Under the pieces are notes generated by a model, which was not told the DNA's origin, did no database searches, and saw only the letters and a program-made list of their open reading frames with translations. The translations under genes and the position numbers were made by a program. Of a DNA stretch of 43,618 nt, positions 16,380 to 24,114 are shown one piece after another. Source of the stretch: Frankia sp. AgKG'84/4. GTDB taxonomy: Bacteria; Actinomycetota; Actinomycetes; Frankiales; Frankiaceae. Location: contig NZ_JALKFU020000004.1 of NCBI RefSeq assembly GCF_023242965.2, positions 1-43,618 on the forward strand. The letters run 5' to 3'. Positions within the stretch are counted from its first letter, which is position 1. Every line of letters starts with the position of its first letter.

Positions 16380-16900
16380 TTAGAGGATGTCTCACGTGGG
16401 GTGTGGGAGTTTCTTCCGGCAGGTGATCGCGGCAGCCAGGCAGAGAAATCCGAGGAAGTTGAGCCCGCCCGCGTTCGTAGCGGACGGTCAAGCTGCGGTA
16501 GCCGTCCAGCCACGCGATCGTGGACCGGGCTCGGCCCGGTCAGAGTGCCCCTTTTCGCCCGCAGACTCGCCGCGTCCACGATCACCGACGACCAGTCGAC
16601 CCGGCCGGCCTCACCATGGGCGTCCAGGACCGCCCGGTGCAGCCGGGGCCAGACCCCCGCCCGGGTCCACGTCTGGAACCGGCGGTGCGCGGTAGGCACC
16701 GACACCCCGAACTCGCCCGGCATATGCCGCCACGCACAGCCCGCGGTCAGCACAGAGACCACCGCGGTGAACACCGCCCGATCCCCGATCGGAGCGGTCC
16801 CTCCACCCTGCTGTGACCTGGCCGGCTCACGGCGACGTTCCCGGCGGGACAGCGCGCGAGCGGCGGAGGTGTCGTGAGGTGCCCACGAACGCTCCTGGCG
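16380..16900 (-). mobile_element. IS5-type transposase remnant with internal deletion
   Basis: Read on the minus strand from ~16890, the sequence encodes IGDRAVFTAVVSVLTAGCAW, RHMPGEFGVSVPTAHRRFQT, WTRAGVWPRLHRAVLDAHGE, VDWSSVIVDAASLRAKRG, then jumps to the C-terminal block IAWLDGYRSLTVRYERG in another frame, and after a second shift NFLGFLCLAAAITCRKKLPH. About 130 residues of the DDE catalytic core are missing. GAGACATCCTCTAAG on the minus strand near 16380-16394 resembles an IS5-group end. The element cannot transpose by itself. It sits directly upstream of the VapBC operator. Confidence 0.8.
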
Positions 16901-16911
16901 AGGTTGACGCG

Positions 16912-16938
16912 ACGATTCATGCGTGATGCATGAATCGT
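16912..16938. promoter_or_regulatory. VapBC operator palindrome
   Basis: Perfect 11-bp inverted repeat ACGATTCATGC/GCATGAATCGT with a 5-bp centre, ending 14 bp before the antitoxin start. It has the expected form and place for autoregulation by the ribbon-helix-helix VapB, with VapC as co-repressor. Confidence 0.8.
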
Positions 16939-16952
16939 GGTAGCGTGGATAT

Positions 16953-17198
16953 ATGAGCGAGTCCGCCGACGTGGGCATCATCCAGGTGCGCGATGTTGAT
17001 CCGACGACGCTCGCGGTCCTGCGCGAGCGCGCTAGATCGCTCGGCCAGTCGCTGTCCGGGTACCTGCGGGACCTGATGGACGCCGACGCGGCCACGGAGA
17101 CCAACGCCGAGGTCATCGCCCGCATCGCCCGCGACAGGGAACCGGTGGAGCTCACCATGGACGACATCCTCGCGGCGCGCGACGAGGGACGGCGTTGA
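16953..17198 (+). CDS. vapB: VapB-type antitoxin (ribbon-helix-helix)
   Basis: An 81-residue antitoxin. IIQVRDVDPTTLAVLRERAR and SLSGYLRDLMD form the strand-helix-helix DNA-binding part (FitA/VapB-like). The acidic C-terminal tail (MDDILAARDEGRR) should thread into the PIN toxin. It overlaps the vapC start by four bases (TTGA), ensuring coupled translation. A perfect palindrome lies upstream. Confidence 0.85.
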   Translation: MSESADVGIIQVRDVDPTTLAVLRERARSLGQSLSGYLRDLMDADAATETNAEVIARIARDREPVELTMDDILAARDEGRR

Positions 17199-17596
17199 CC
17201 CTCACGTACGTGGTTGACCGCTCGCTCGTCCTTGATGTGCTGTCCGTCCGCAATGGCGACGAGGTGCTCCGCCAGCGCCTGTCCGCCCCGCGCACGCTGC
17301 ACGCCCCGCACCATCTCGACGTCGAGGTCGCGTCAACCGTCCGCGGGCTCGCCGCCGGAAAGAAGATCACTGACCATCGCGGCGAGCAGATGCTGGCTGA
17401 CTACGCGCGCCTGCGGATCACCCGTCATCCGGTCTGGCCCTACCACCCCCGGATGTGGGAACTGCGGCACAACCTCGGCGCCTACGCCGCCGCCTACATC
17501 GCGCTCGCCGAAGCACTCGGCTGCGACCTGCTCACAGGCGACACCAAGCTCAAGAACGCTGCCGGACACCGCGCGACGGTCATCGTCACCCGATAG
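17195..17596 (+). CDS. vapC: VapC-type PIN-domain toxin, one catalytic Asp replaced
   Basis: A 133-residue PIN-domain protein expected to cleave RNA. The first acid is in YVVDRSLVLDVL (Asp 8), the second is the Glu of HLDVEVAST, the last is in CDLLTGDTKL. The usual YDAAYVALAE motif reads YAAAYIALAE (tac-gcc-gcc), so the conserved third Asp is Ala. PIN nucleases need three or four acids to hold the metal, so activity may be lost or reduced. TTG start in a TTGA overlap with vapB. Length and the rest of the fold are normal. Confidence 0.85.
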   Translation: MTLTYVVDRSLVLDVLSVRNGDEVLRQRLSAPRTLHAPHHLDVEVASTVRGLAAGKKITDHRGEQMLADYARLRITRHPVWPYHPRMWELRHNLGAYAAAYIALAEALGCDLLTGDTKLKNAAGHRATVIVTR

Positions 17597-17707
17597 CAGA
17601 AGCAGGCACGCTTCTTGGCGATACGACCGATGCGGTTTGGCCCCACCGCGACAGCAAGCCTCGTAAGCACGTAGCATAATCGACCGACGCATGCGACTTG
17701 CCGCAAG

Positions 17708-17944
17708 TTCTGCGACCAGATCTACTATCCCGTGCTTGAGGCCACCGTTGGCCGTCCGTACGCGCTCTACGTCCATGGCAGCTCCGACACGACCAGCGCG
17801 GCCCGGGGCGTCGAGACCATCACGACGGGGGTTGAAATGGAAGCGTCCGCGTGACCCGCTCACCGTCTCGGAGCCTTGGACCCGGCCGCCCGGGAAGCCT
17901 GCTGGGAGCGCGGTGCGACAGCGGCGGCGAGTCTTGTGATGTAG
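17708..17944 (+). pseudogene. Flavodoxin-like gene fragment C (C-terminal half)
   Basis: FCDQIYYPVLEATVGRPYAL, YVHGSSDTTSAARGVETITT, then after a shift LKWKRPRDPLTV, then after another shift GALDPAAREACWERGATAAA. This matches residues ~75-150 of the intact protein at 9996-10457, with two frameshifts. The fragment starts at the same residue as fragments D and F. The last frame stops with TAG at 17942. Confidence 0.82.
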
Positions 17945-17961
17945 GTGGCCGCGGCGGCGAC

Positions 17962-18475
17962 TCGGGGCGGCGGATGGCAGATGTTTCTGGTAGGCGGACC
18001 GCCGCTGACGCCGCAGCGTTCGGCGGCGTGCGTCTCACGGGCTCAGAACTGATCTCGGCGTTATGATCAACCATGGCTGTGCGGCGGGTGAAGGTGATGG
18101 CCGACTACTACGCTTTTCCGTTGTGGGCCGAAGGCGTCGAGCTGTCGCCCGAAGCGCTGCCGCTGACCGACGTGCTGCGTGACGAGCTCGCCCTGTGGTC
18201 GGCCGACTACACCCGCATACTGATCGCCAACGGCTACAGCTGGCCGAGCGAACAGGTCCAGGCCGACTGGAACAAGCGAGGCTACGCTCTGGCAATCCGC
18301 GTAGCGCGGGAGCTGGGGCCTTCTTGCGAGGTCGTGTTCTTCGATGATCTACGACAGCGCATCACCACACTGAACGGTTCGAGTCGGACCAGCCGTCGCC
18401 AAAAGTGACTTCTTCCTGACCAGGGTTCGGCACATTTCTGCGACCAGATTTGCTATCCGTGCTTCAAGGTCGGCC
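17962..18475 (+). repeat. Duplicated module, copy 1
   Basis: About 500 bp that recur at 31776-32205: a GC-rich leader (GCGGACCGCCGCTGACGCC), the common AACTGATCTCGGCGTTATGATCAA before the start, the small unknown ORF, a spacer (ACTTCTTCCTGACCAGGG) and the beginning of a flavodoxin-like fragment. Copy 1 retains the full ORF; copy 2 lacks 89 bp of it. Confidence 0.85.
18073..18408 (+). CDS. Small conserved hypothetical protein (module ORF, intact)
   Basis: A 111-residue soluble protein beginning MADYYAFPLWA after a short basic leader (MAVRRVKV). It continues with SPEALPLTDVLRDEL, LWSADYTRILIANGYSWPSE, LAIRVARELGPSCEVVFFDD. The composition (many Trp/Tyr, acidic) resembles small immunity or antitoxin-like proteins. 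I cannot name the family. The true start may be the ATG of MADYYAF (18097), but the upstream codons are conserved in copy 2. The promoter region GGCGTTATGATCA is kept in both copies. Confidence 0.65.
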   Translation: MAVRRVKVMADYYAFPLWAEGVELSPEALPLTDVLRDELALWSADYTRILIANGYSWPSEQVQADWNKRGYALAIRVARELGPSCEVVFFDDLRQRITTLNGSSRTSRRQK

Positions 18476-18545
18476 GTACGCCCTCCACATCCACGGCGGC
18501 TTTGCGGTGTCGGGGCCATCGCCACCGGGCTGAAGTGGAAGCACC
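18436..18545 (+). pseudogene. Flavodoxin-like gene fragment D
   Basis: FCDQICYPCF, then a gap, then (in shifted frames) VGRPYALHIHGG and TGLKWKHR can be read. These are the same blocks as in fragment C, shortened and frameshifted. It follows the module ORF at the same distance as fragment F follows its ORF. Confidence 0.65.
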
Positions 18546-18546
18546 G

Positions 18547-18990
18547 TCAGCGTTGTTGATGATTACTTTTGGACTCGTACGCGCCGCGCGCTGCAAGCAC
18601 GTCGTTGATGTTCCGCTCGGCCCAGATGCGTAGCGATGCGATAGGTGCGCTGATGCTGCGTCCGAGGGGGGTGAGGGCATACTCGGTGTGCGGTGGGACT
18701 TCCGGGTACACGGTCCGGGTGAGCAGACCATCTCGCTCCAGACGACGCAGGGTCTGCGCAAGCATCTTCTCGGAGATTCCGTCAATTGTGCGGCGCAGCT
18801 CCGCGAACCGATACGTCCCCGCACCGAGCGCGTCGATGATCAAAATCGTCCACTTGCTCGCGAGGTGATCCAGGACATCCCGGGTGGGGCAACCGGCGCT
18901 GTAGACGTCGGCTGGTAGGCCGGACGACGCCACCAGGGGCCGGGGGCCCGAGTCGTGAGACGTGTGATCCACGACCGAAGCGTAGCCCAT
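18547..18990 (-). CDS. HxlR-family transcriptional regulator
   Basis: A 147-residue redox- or aldehyde-responsive type regulator. CPTRDVLDHLASKWTILIID carries the conserved Cys and first helices, FAELRRTIDGISEKMLAQTL the helix-turn-helix, VYPEVPPHTEYALTPLGRSI the wing. Divergent from a quinone oxidoreductase gene with 66 bp between, which contains two inverted repeats fitting HxlR operators. ATG at 18990 gives a longer N terminus than most; a GTG at 18972 is an alternative. Expected to repress the oxidoreductase until an electrophile or quinone modifies the Cys. Confidence 0.9.
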   Translation of the reverse strand: MGYASVVDHTSHDSGPRPLVASSGLPADVYSAGCPTRDVLDHLASKWTILIIDALGAGTYRFAELRRTIDGISEKMLAQTLRRLERDGLLTRTVYPEVPPHTEYALTPLGRSISAPIASLRIWAERNINDVLAARGAYESKSNHQQR

Positions 18991-18996
18991 GAGGAA

Positions 18997-19023
18997 AGTA
19001 GCTTACTGAGAAGTGGGTACTTC
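18997..19023. promoter_or_regulatory. HxlR operator candidates
   Basis: AGTA-GCT-TACT at 18997-19007 and GAAGT-GGGT-ACTTC at 19010-19023 lie in the divergent intergenic region. Both contain the A/GAAGTA-like half-sites known for YodB/HxlR-type regulators. Confidence 0.6.
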
Positions 19024-19056
19024 CCAGTTGGGATGTGGCCGTAGAGCGTCTTCCCC

Positions 19057-20127
19057 ATGAGTGAAACGTCGAACGCACCGAGTCCTGGTTCCGTCGTACC
19101 GACGCCCCTGACGCAGGCGCCGGGCGCCGGGCGCACACGCCGTGCCGTCGGATTCGACAGGACCGGCGGGCCAGAGGTCCTGATCCGGCGAGACCTCGTC
19201 CAGCCCGAGCCCGGCCCGGGTGAGGTCGCCGTACGGGTCGCGTACGCGGGCGTGAACTTCGTCGAAGTGCTGCAACGACGCGGGGCCGTTCCCGTGCCCG
19301 CCCTGCCGTTCGTCCCGGGCCTGGAAGTGAGTGGTCACGTCGCCGCTGTCGGCCCGGGTATCGTTGATCTTCCCGTCGGTACCGCGGTAGCCGCTTTTAC
19401 GATCGTCGGCGGGTACGCGGAGCTCGTGAATGTCCCGGCCGCTCGGGTGTTCCCGCTCGTCGGCGCTGCCGCCGGGATGTCGTTGGAGGCCGCCGCGGCA
19501 GTCGTGACGATCGGGACGAGCGCGGTGGCGATGCTGACCGAGCTGGCACGCGTCGGACCGAGGTCGGTGGTCGTCGTCTCCGCCGCCGCGGGTGGGGCGG
19601 GTGCGGCCATCGCGGCCGTCGCCCGGCATCTCGGCGTCAGCGTTCTCATCGGGACGGTGGGTTCGGCCGACAAGGTCCAGGTCGCCCGGGCCCACGGGTA
19701 CGACATCGTCGTGCCACACGCAGATCTGGCGACAGCCGTGCACAGTGCGACTGGTGGCCGGGGCGCCGACGTGGTGCTCGACTCGGTGGGTGGCCAGGTC
19801 TTCGAAGCCGGCCTCGCCTCGCTCGCCCCGATGGGGCGGTTGGTGAAGTTCGGATCGGCTGCTGGAAGGACCGAGTCCTTGCCGTCACCGATGGCACTCG
19901 CCCTGGCCAACGTCGCGGTCATGGGCTGGAGCAGCATCGATCTGGCACTCGCCGCCCCTGAGATCATCGCCCCGGCCACGGAGAAGGCGCTCGCCCTGGT
20001 AGCCGACGGGTCACTCGTCATTCCCGTCCAGGAGGTGTTCGATCTCAGCAACGCCGCGAAGGCGCATCGGCTGTTGGAGGGCCGGCGGACCACCGGAAAG
20101 CTGCTTTTGCTGGCCGGACAGGCCTGA
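19057..20127 (+). CDS. Quinone oxidoreductase, zinc-free MDR family
   Basis: A 356-residue NADPH:quinone reductase-like enzyme. GroES-like domain at ~30-150 (GEVAVRVAYAGVNFVEVLQR; PFVPGLEVSGHVAAVG), Rossmann motif SAAAGGAGAAIAAVARHLG at ~185, and a substrate-domain end DLSNAAKAHRLLEGRRTTGK. Ligands of the structural zinc are absent, as in QOR/zeta-crystallin. The first ~28 residues (Ser/Pro-rich) are an unusual extension before RRAVGFDRTGG. Regulated presumably by the divergent HxlR protein, which suggests a role in quinone or electrophile detoxification. Confidence 0.9.
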   Translation: MSETSNAPSPGSVVPTPLTQAPGAGRTRRAVGFDRTGGPEVLIRRDLVQPEPGPGEVAVRVAYAGVNFVEVLQRRGAVPVPALPFVPGLEVSGHVAAVGPGIVDLPVGTAVAAFTIVGGYAELVNVPAARVFPLVGAAAGMSLEAAAAVVTIGTSAVAMLTELARVGPRSVVVVSAAAGGAGAAIAAVARHLGVSVLIGTVGSADKVQVARAHGYDIVVPHADLATAVHSATGGRGADVVLDSVGGQVFEAGLASLAPMGRLVKFGSAAGRTESLPSPMALALANVAVMGWSSIDLALAAPEIIAPATEKALALVADGSLVIPVQEVFDLSNAAKAHRLLEGRRTTGKLLLLAGQA

Positions 20128-20462
20128 CCGGGCGGACGTGACGCGGCCGGCGTGGAAACCTGCCTGCTTGAGGACCTACATCCCCGCTGGCTGGGCAGGG
20201 CGCAACGCTGTCGGTGACGTCGTGCCCTTCCTCGCCAGGACCAGCCAGGCGCCGTCGGAGACGTCCTCGTTCACATCGAGCCAGGCCCGCCAGGCGAGAT
20301 CCTGTCGGTGGCGATCAGTAGCTCCGGTGTGGCGGCGGTACGAGTCCTGGGGTTGGCCGACTCCCGTGACACAGGACGTGTGTTGTGGCGGTCGAAGCCG
20401 CGGGAGATGGGGAAGGATCACGCAATCACTCCCGTCGGCCGGGTGTGCTGCACGGTGAACCC
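20128..20462. other. Intergenic, possible minus-strand remnant
   Basis: No intact gene. A minus-strand stretch around 20230-20330 reads DLAWRAWLDVNEDVSDGAWL in an open frame and may be a scrap of a real protein. The last 40 bases hold the ribosome site for the MFS gene. Nothing else seen. Confidence 0.35.
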
Positions 20463-21635
20463 ATGAGCAGTCAGATCTCCGACCGTCGGTCGGTCGACGG
20501 GGCCGGCGCACCGGCGACGACCCTGCTGCCGGTGATCGCCCTCGCGTCGGGGACGACCGCGCTCGTGACAAGCGAGTTCATTCCCGCAGGTGTGCTGCCG
20601 ACGATGGCCTCGGACATCGGTGTCAGCGACGGTGTCGCTGGCCTGGCGATCGCGGTCACCGCGATCGCCGGTGCCGTCACCGCCCCCACCGTCGCGCTTG
20701 TGCTCCCGCGAACCAGCCGGCGCACGGTGCTCGTCGCGCTCCTGGTCGCCGGAGCGGTCGCCAATCTCGCCGTGTCACTCGCCCCGGACTTCGCCGTTCT
20801 GTTGCTGGGACGGCTCCTGCTCGGCATCGCACTCGCCGGCTTCTGGTCCTTCGCCTTCGGGGTGGGGACGACGGTTCTGCCCGGCAGGCCGCGGGTCGTT
20901 TCGACCGCGCTCGCGTTCGGGGTGAGCCTCGCGACGGCGCTGGGCGTGCCGCTCGCCGCGCTCGTCGGCAACGGCGTCGGCTGGCGGGCCGCGTTCGTCG
21001 GTGCGAGCGCCCTCTGCGTGCTCGCCGCGGTCTGGCTGGCTTGTGTCCTGCCGCCGGTTCCGGCGCATCCGTCGGCCGGCCTGCCGATGTTGCGCAGGGC
21101 AGTCGGGAACCGGCGGCTCATGGCGGGAATCGGATGCGTCGGCCTGGTCGCGCTCGGGAACTTTGCCAGCTACCCCTACATCAGGCTCGCCATCGAGCGG
21201 GTGGGCTCCCACCACATGACCTGGCTGCTGGTCGGTTGGGGCCTCGGTGGCATGGCGGGCAATGTCCTTGCCGGAGCGTTCGCCGCGCGACTGCGGCTGC
21301 TTGCGGCTGTGTCGCCGGTCCTGCTGGCTGTCGGTCTGCTGGTCACCGCCGTGGCAGGCACCTCCGGTCTGCTCGCGATCGGGATCGTGCTGTGGGGTTT
21401 CGCGTTCAACATGGTTCCGGTGGCCACTCAGCTGTGGGTCAGCCGGGTCGAGCCAGACAGCGTCGAGTCGGCAATGTCGCTCCAGGTCACAGCGTTCCAG
21501 GTGGCGATCACCGCGGGCGCGGCGGCCGGCGGAGTGCTGCTCGACGCGCGGGGCGCGCAGTTCCCGCTGCTCATGGGTGCCGCAGCGGCGCTGGCCGGTG
21601 GGGTCGGCTTCGGGCTCCTACGCGTGCCCGCCTGA
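20463..21635 (+). CDS. MFS transporter, DHA1 drug-efflux type
   Basis: A 390-residue inner-membrane proton antiporter with 12 hydrophobic helices. The conserved motif TSEFIPAGVLPTMASDIGVS in helix 1 and the LPRTSRRTVLVALL loop 2-3 motif place it in the DHA1/AraJ-like efflux group. FAFGVGTTVLPGR and VEPDSVESAMSLQVTAFQ are also typical. ATG at 20463 follows a suitable gap; an upstream extension of the frame has no membrane or coding character. It may form a detoxification unit with the oxidoreductase upstream. Confidence 0.9.
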   Translation: MSSQISDRRSVDGAGAPATTLLPVIALASGTTALVTSEFIPAGVLPTMASDIGVSDGVAGLAIAVTAIAGAVTAPTVALVLPRTSRRTVLVALLVAGAVANLAVSLAPDFAVLLLGRLLLGIALAGFWSFAFGVGTTVLPGRPRVVSTALAFGVSLATALGVPLAALVGNGVGWRAAFVGASALCVLAAVWLACVLPPVPAHPSAGLPMLRRAVGNRRLMAGIGCVGLVALGNFASYPYIRLAIERVGSHHMTWLLVGWGLGGMAGNVLAGAFAARLRLLAAVSPVLLAVGLLVTAVAGTSGLLAIGIVLWGFAFNMVPVATQLWVSRVEPDSVESAMSLQVTAFQVAITAGAAAGGVLLDARGAQFPLLMGAAAALAGGVGFGLLRVPA

Positions 21636-21715
21636 GCGCCGTGCCCGGGCCTCACCCGCCGCGGCGGTGGGGTCAGCGCCGGGCCACTGCCGCGCTGAGC
21701 TCGAACACGCCCCCC

Positions 21716-22531
21716 TCAGGTAGCCAGGCGCGAAGCGCGTTCCCGTGCCGTCTCCGTCTGGAAGCGCAGCAGGCAAGTGAGGCGCGCCGTGTTTCCGATC
21801 CTCCAGACCCACGGATCGCTGATTTCGCAACGTGTCAGGCCACGGTCCTGTAATGCCTGCTGTATCGCAAACGGATTGGTGCCCGTGAAGAAGTTCCCCC
21901 GCCGCAGGCAGTCGTCCAGGACTTCGGGAAGCCTCCGGTAGGGCATCGGGTAGAGCAGTTCCGGGCAGGTCATCGACGCGACGACGTCCACAACGATTAG
22001 GCCTCGACCTCCCGGGCGCAGTAGCGTCGCCATCTGGCCCAGATGCCGTGCCCGGGTTTCGAGGAGGGCAGCATGCATGGCGGGATCCGTCCGGTTGTCG
22101 TACCGTGCGGCGACTGTGGCAAACAGCTGTGTGAGAACGCCCGCAGAAAGCACCACGTCGAACGATCCGCGAAGCTCCGACAAGGGATCTGTCGAACCCG
22201 AGTTGTCCAGGAGGTCAGCTCCGACGACCTCCAGCCGCCCATCACGGTTCAGGCCGTGCCTCGTCAGAGCTCTTCGCACCCCGGCCTCGTCCACGTCCAG
22301 CAGACACGTGGACGACGCGGCGTCGAGCGCCGCCCGCGCATCCAGGTCGTTCAGGTTTCCGGCACCCAGGACGGCAAGCCTCCTGCTACCGGCGGGGAGG
22401 GCCGTGAGGGCAGACAGGACGGCCGCCGTCACCTGTTTGCGATGATCACCGTACCGGTCCCACTCGTCGACAGTGATCTGATTGCTGTCGGCCTGTACGC
22501 GTAGCCGGTCAGCCGAGCTCTCGAGCCGCAT
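21716..22531 (-). CDS. Class I SAM-dependent methyltransferase (cassette)
   Basis: A ~271-residue cytosolic methyltransferase. SAM motif I is RLAVLGAGNLNDLD, motif II acid in TCLLDVDEAGVRRAL, motif III region GADLLDN, then GSFDVVLSAGVLTQLF, and LLRPGGRGLIVVDVV. Downstream YPMPYRRLPEVLDDC and the end are family-specific. It is the last gene of the minus-strand cassette and overlaps the ACP-GNAT gene by 23 bp if the ATG at 22531 is used; a GTG at 22537 is an alternative. Substrate not predictable; its coupling suggests it acts on the product of the ACP-GNAT protein. Confidence 0.82.
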   Translation of the reverse strand: MRLESSADRLRVQADSNQITVDEWDRYGDHRKQVTAAVLSALTALPAGSRRLAVLGAGNLNDLDARAALDAASSTCLLDVDEAGVRRALTRHGLNRDGRLEVVGADLLDNSGSTDPLSELRGSFDVVLSAGVLTQLFATVAARYDNRTDPAMHAALLETRARHLGQMATLLRPGGRGLIVVDVVASMTCPELLYPMPYRRLPEVLDDCLRRGNFFTGTNPFAIQQALQDRGLTRCEISDPWVWRIGNTARLTCLLRFQTETARERASRLAT

Positions 22532-23504
22532 ACCCACTTCCGTTTTCAGTGTCGGCGGATGGGCGGTCGGTGTCGGACGCTTGAAGCTCCTGGAAACGCT
22601 CGCGTGTCACGGCGAGGATCAGCTGGTCCCAGTAGCGCCCCCCGTGGTATAGGTGGCGCTTGAGGCGGCCCTCGACCTCGAACACCTTCCCGTCACCTGA
22701 GCGTATGGTGTCATAGTTGTGCTCAGGCATCTCCAGGTAGATTTTGTGGAACCGCCAGTTGGCGAAGAGGTAGTCGAGGAACCGCCGGACGACCTGGAGT
22801 GCTTGACCGGAGCCGCTCACCCTTGGCGTGAATACCGCGCCGAGGCTCGCATGCCCGTTGTTGATGTCGGGGCTGTAGCACACCACCTGGCCGACCGGCT
22901 CGCCATCGGCTCGGCGCCGGACGACAAACTGGGCGAGCACGTTCTGCCACAGATCAGCCTCGAACTTGTCCATCGGTGGGATGCGTCCGTGGTAACGCCA
23001 CCGGTACCCGGTCTCCGTGGACGTGGCGAGGGCATACAAGAAAGGAAGATCGGGGCTCCCGGGCAGGGCGAGCTCGAACGCCTCCGTCGATAGCGGGGGT
23101 GTCAGCGGTACGCTCCCGCGTACCGCCGATGTTAGATCACCTAGCTCACCAACGCCAGACGGACGGCACTTTCCAGGATCGGAGGATTTGTCGTGGCCAT
23201 GGTTGCGTCCGGGCCAACACAATGTGCGCAGGTCGCCGAGTGAATCGAATCGAATTCCTTCGAGGTGTGACGCGCCAAGGTCTGCTGCGATCGCGTACAG
23301 GTCCAGCATTTGAAGCGAGTCGAACCCTAGGTCCTCGACAAATCTGACGTCATCGAAGAGATCTTCCACCGTCAACCTGAACCGGTCGGCTATCGCGATG
23401 ATCAATTCGTCTGAGTCGCCATCCAACACCTCTGTGGCCAAGTTGGCTCTCCGGTTTCCAGTCGATTCATCGTTGCGGCGCTCGAGCGGTTTGCCTGCAT
23501 TCAT
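22509..23504 (-). CDS. Acyl carrier protein-GNAT acetyltransferase fusion
   Basis: A 331-residue two-domain protein. Residues ~30-95 form an acyl-carrier domain: DELIIAIADRFRLT, DVRFVEDLGFDSLQMLDLY with the phosphopantetheine Ser at 63, and the fourth helix near RFDSLGDLRTL. Residues ~135-315 are a GNAT domain of the RimJ/RimL sort: PVGQVVCYSPDINNGHASLG, GSGQALQVVRRFLDYLF (acetyl-CoA/pantetheine site), IYLEMPEHNYDTI and FEVEGRLKRHLYHGGRYWDQ. A linker of Gly/Pro/charged residues joins them. An acyl group held on the ACP could be transferred by the GNAT, as in N-acyltransferases that use ACP donors. The ATG overlaps the lipoprotein stop (ATGA). Confidence 0.85.
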   Translation of the reverse strand: MNAGKPLERRNDESTGNRRANLATEVLDGDSDELIIAIADRFRLTVEDLFDDVRFVEDLGFDSLQMLDLYAIAADLGASHLEGIRFDSLGDLRTLCWPGRNHGHDKSSDPGKCRPSGVGELGDLTSAVRGSVPLTPPLSTEAFELALPGSPDLPFLYALATSTETGYRWRYHGRIPPMDKFEADLWQNVLAQFVVRRRADGEPVGQVVCYSPDINNGHASLGAVFTPRVSGSGQALQVVRRFLDYLFANWRFHKIYLEMPEHNYDTIRSGDGKVFEVEGRLKRHLYHGGRYWDQLILAVTRERFQELQASDTDRPSADTENGSGYAARELG

Positions 23505-24082
23505 CCGCGCTCCGGCGCTCGAATGACATCGGCCCTTAGGCTATCCAGCTGAACTTTCTCCGGAATGTCAGTGGAATATGGGTCAAGGCGTGTCACCATC
23601 CCTGAATTGTCACTGAAGATCCCAGCTACGGTCCCGACGATGACGTACTGGCCGGGGGCTCTTTCAGAATTCCTCAGGAAGAGAAGGTAAGAGCCGTTGG
23701 ATTTCAGGATGTGCTCTGATTCGGGGCTTCCGACCTGACGGACCCTGACCTTCTCGGGAGCGCTTCCGCGAACCACCTCGATCACATCGAAGTCTGTGAT
23801 CGTGTGGGGCATCGAAAGATCGGTGGTTGTCTCGATTTTCTTGGTACCTCGCACCCGCACCACCAGATCAGAGTAGGTAGTCAATTCTGTGATCGAGTGG
23901 TAGTCGCGGACTCGCGAGAGTGCGTTATCCGGACCCGCCGGCTGCTGTTGGACTTCAGCGCTGGTCGGTATCTCGGTTTTCGAGATCGACCCTACCTCGG
24001 AATCATTTGTTCCTGAACAGGCGACCACCGCCACCAGGAGAACGGGGAGGGTCAATAGGCGGATGCCCGCGCGGAAATCCAT
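23501..24082 (-). CDS. Lipoprotein of unknown function (cassette)
   Basis: A 193-residue exported lipoprotein. Signal peptide LLTLPVLLVAVVACSG with lipobox VVAC (Cys 22). The mature part is largely beta-strand-like (LVVRVRGTKKIETTTD, DFDVIEVVRGSAPEKVRVRQ, SYLLFLRNSER, YVIVGTVAGIF), resembling small secreted binding domains seen in Gram-positive proteins with VxVxxVLKG-type repeats. No catalytic motif is seen. The gene begins 32 bp after the metalloprotease stop and overlaps the ACP-GNAT start, so it belongs to the same transcript. Confidence 0.8.
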   Translation of the reverse strand: MDFRAGIRLLTLPVLLVAVVACSGTNDSEVGSISKTEIPTSAEVQQQPAGPDNALSRVRDYHSITELTTYSDLVVRVRGTKKIETTTDLSMPHTITDFDVIEVVRGSAPEKVRVRQVGSPESEHILKSNGSYLLFLRNSERAPGQYVIVGTVAGIFSDNSGMVTRLDPYSTDIPEKVQLDSLRADVIRAPERG

Positions 24083-24114
24083 CGGGAGTACCCTTCCGGG
24101 TTCGATCGATATTC

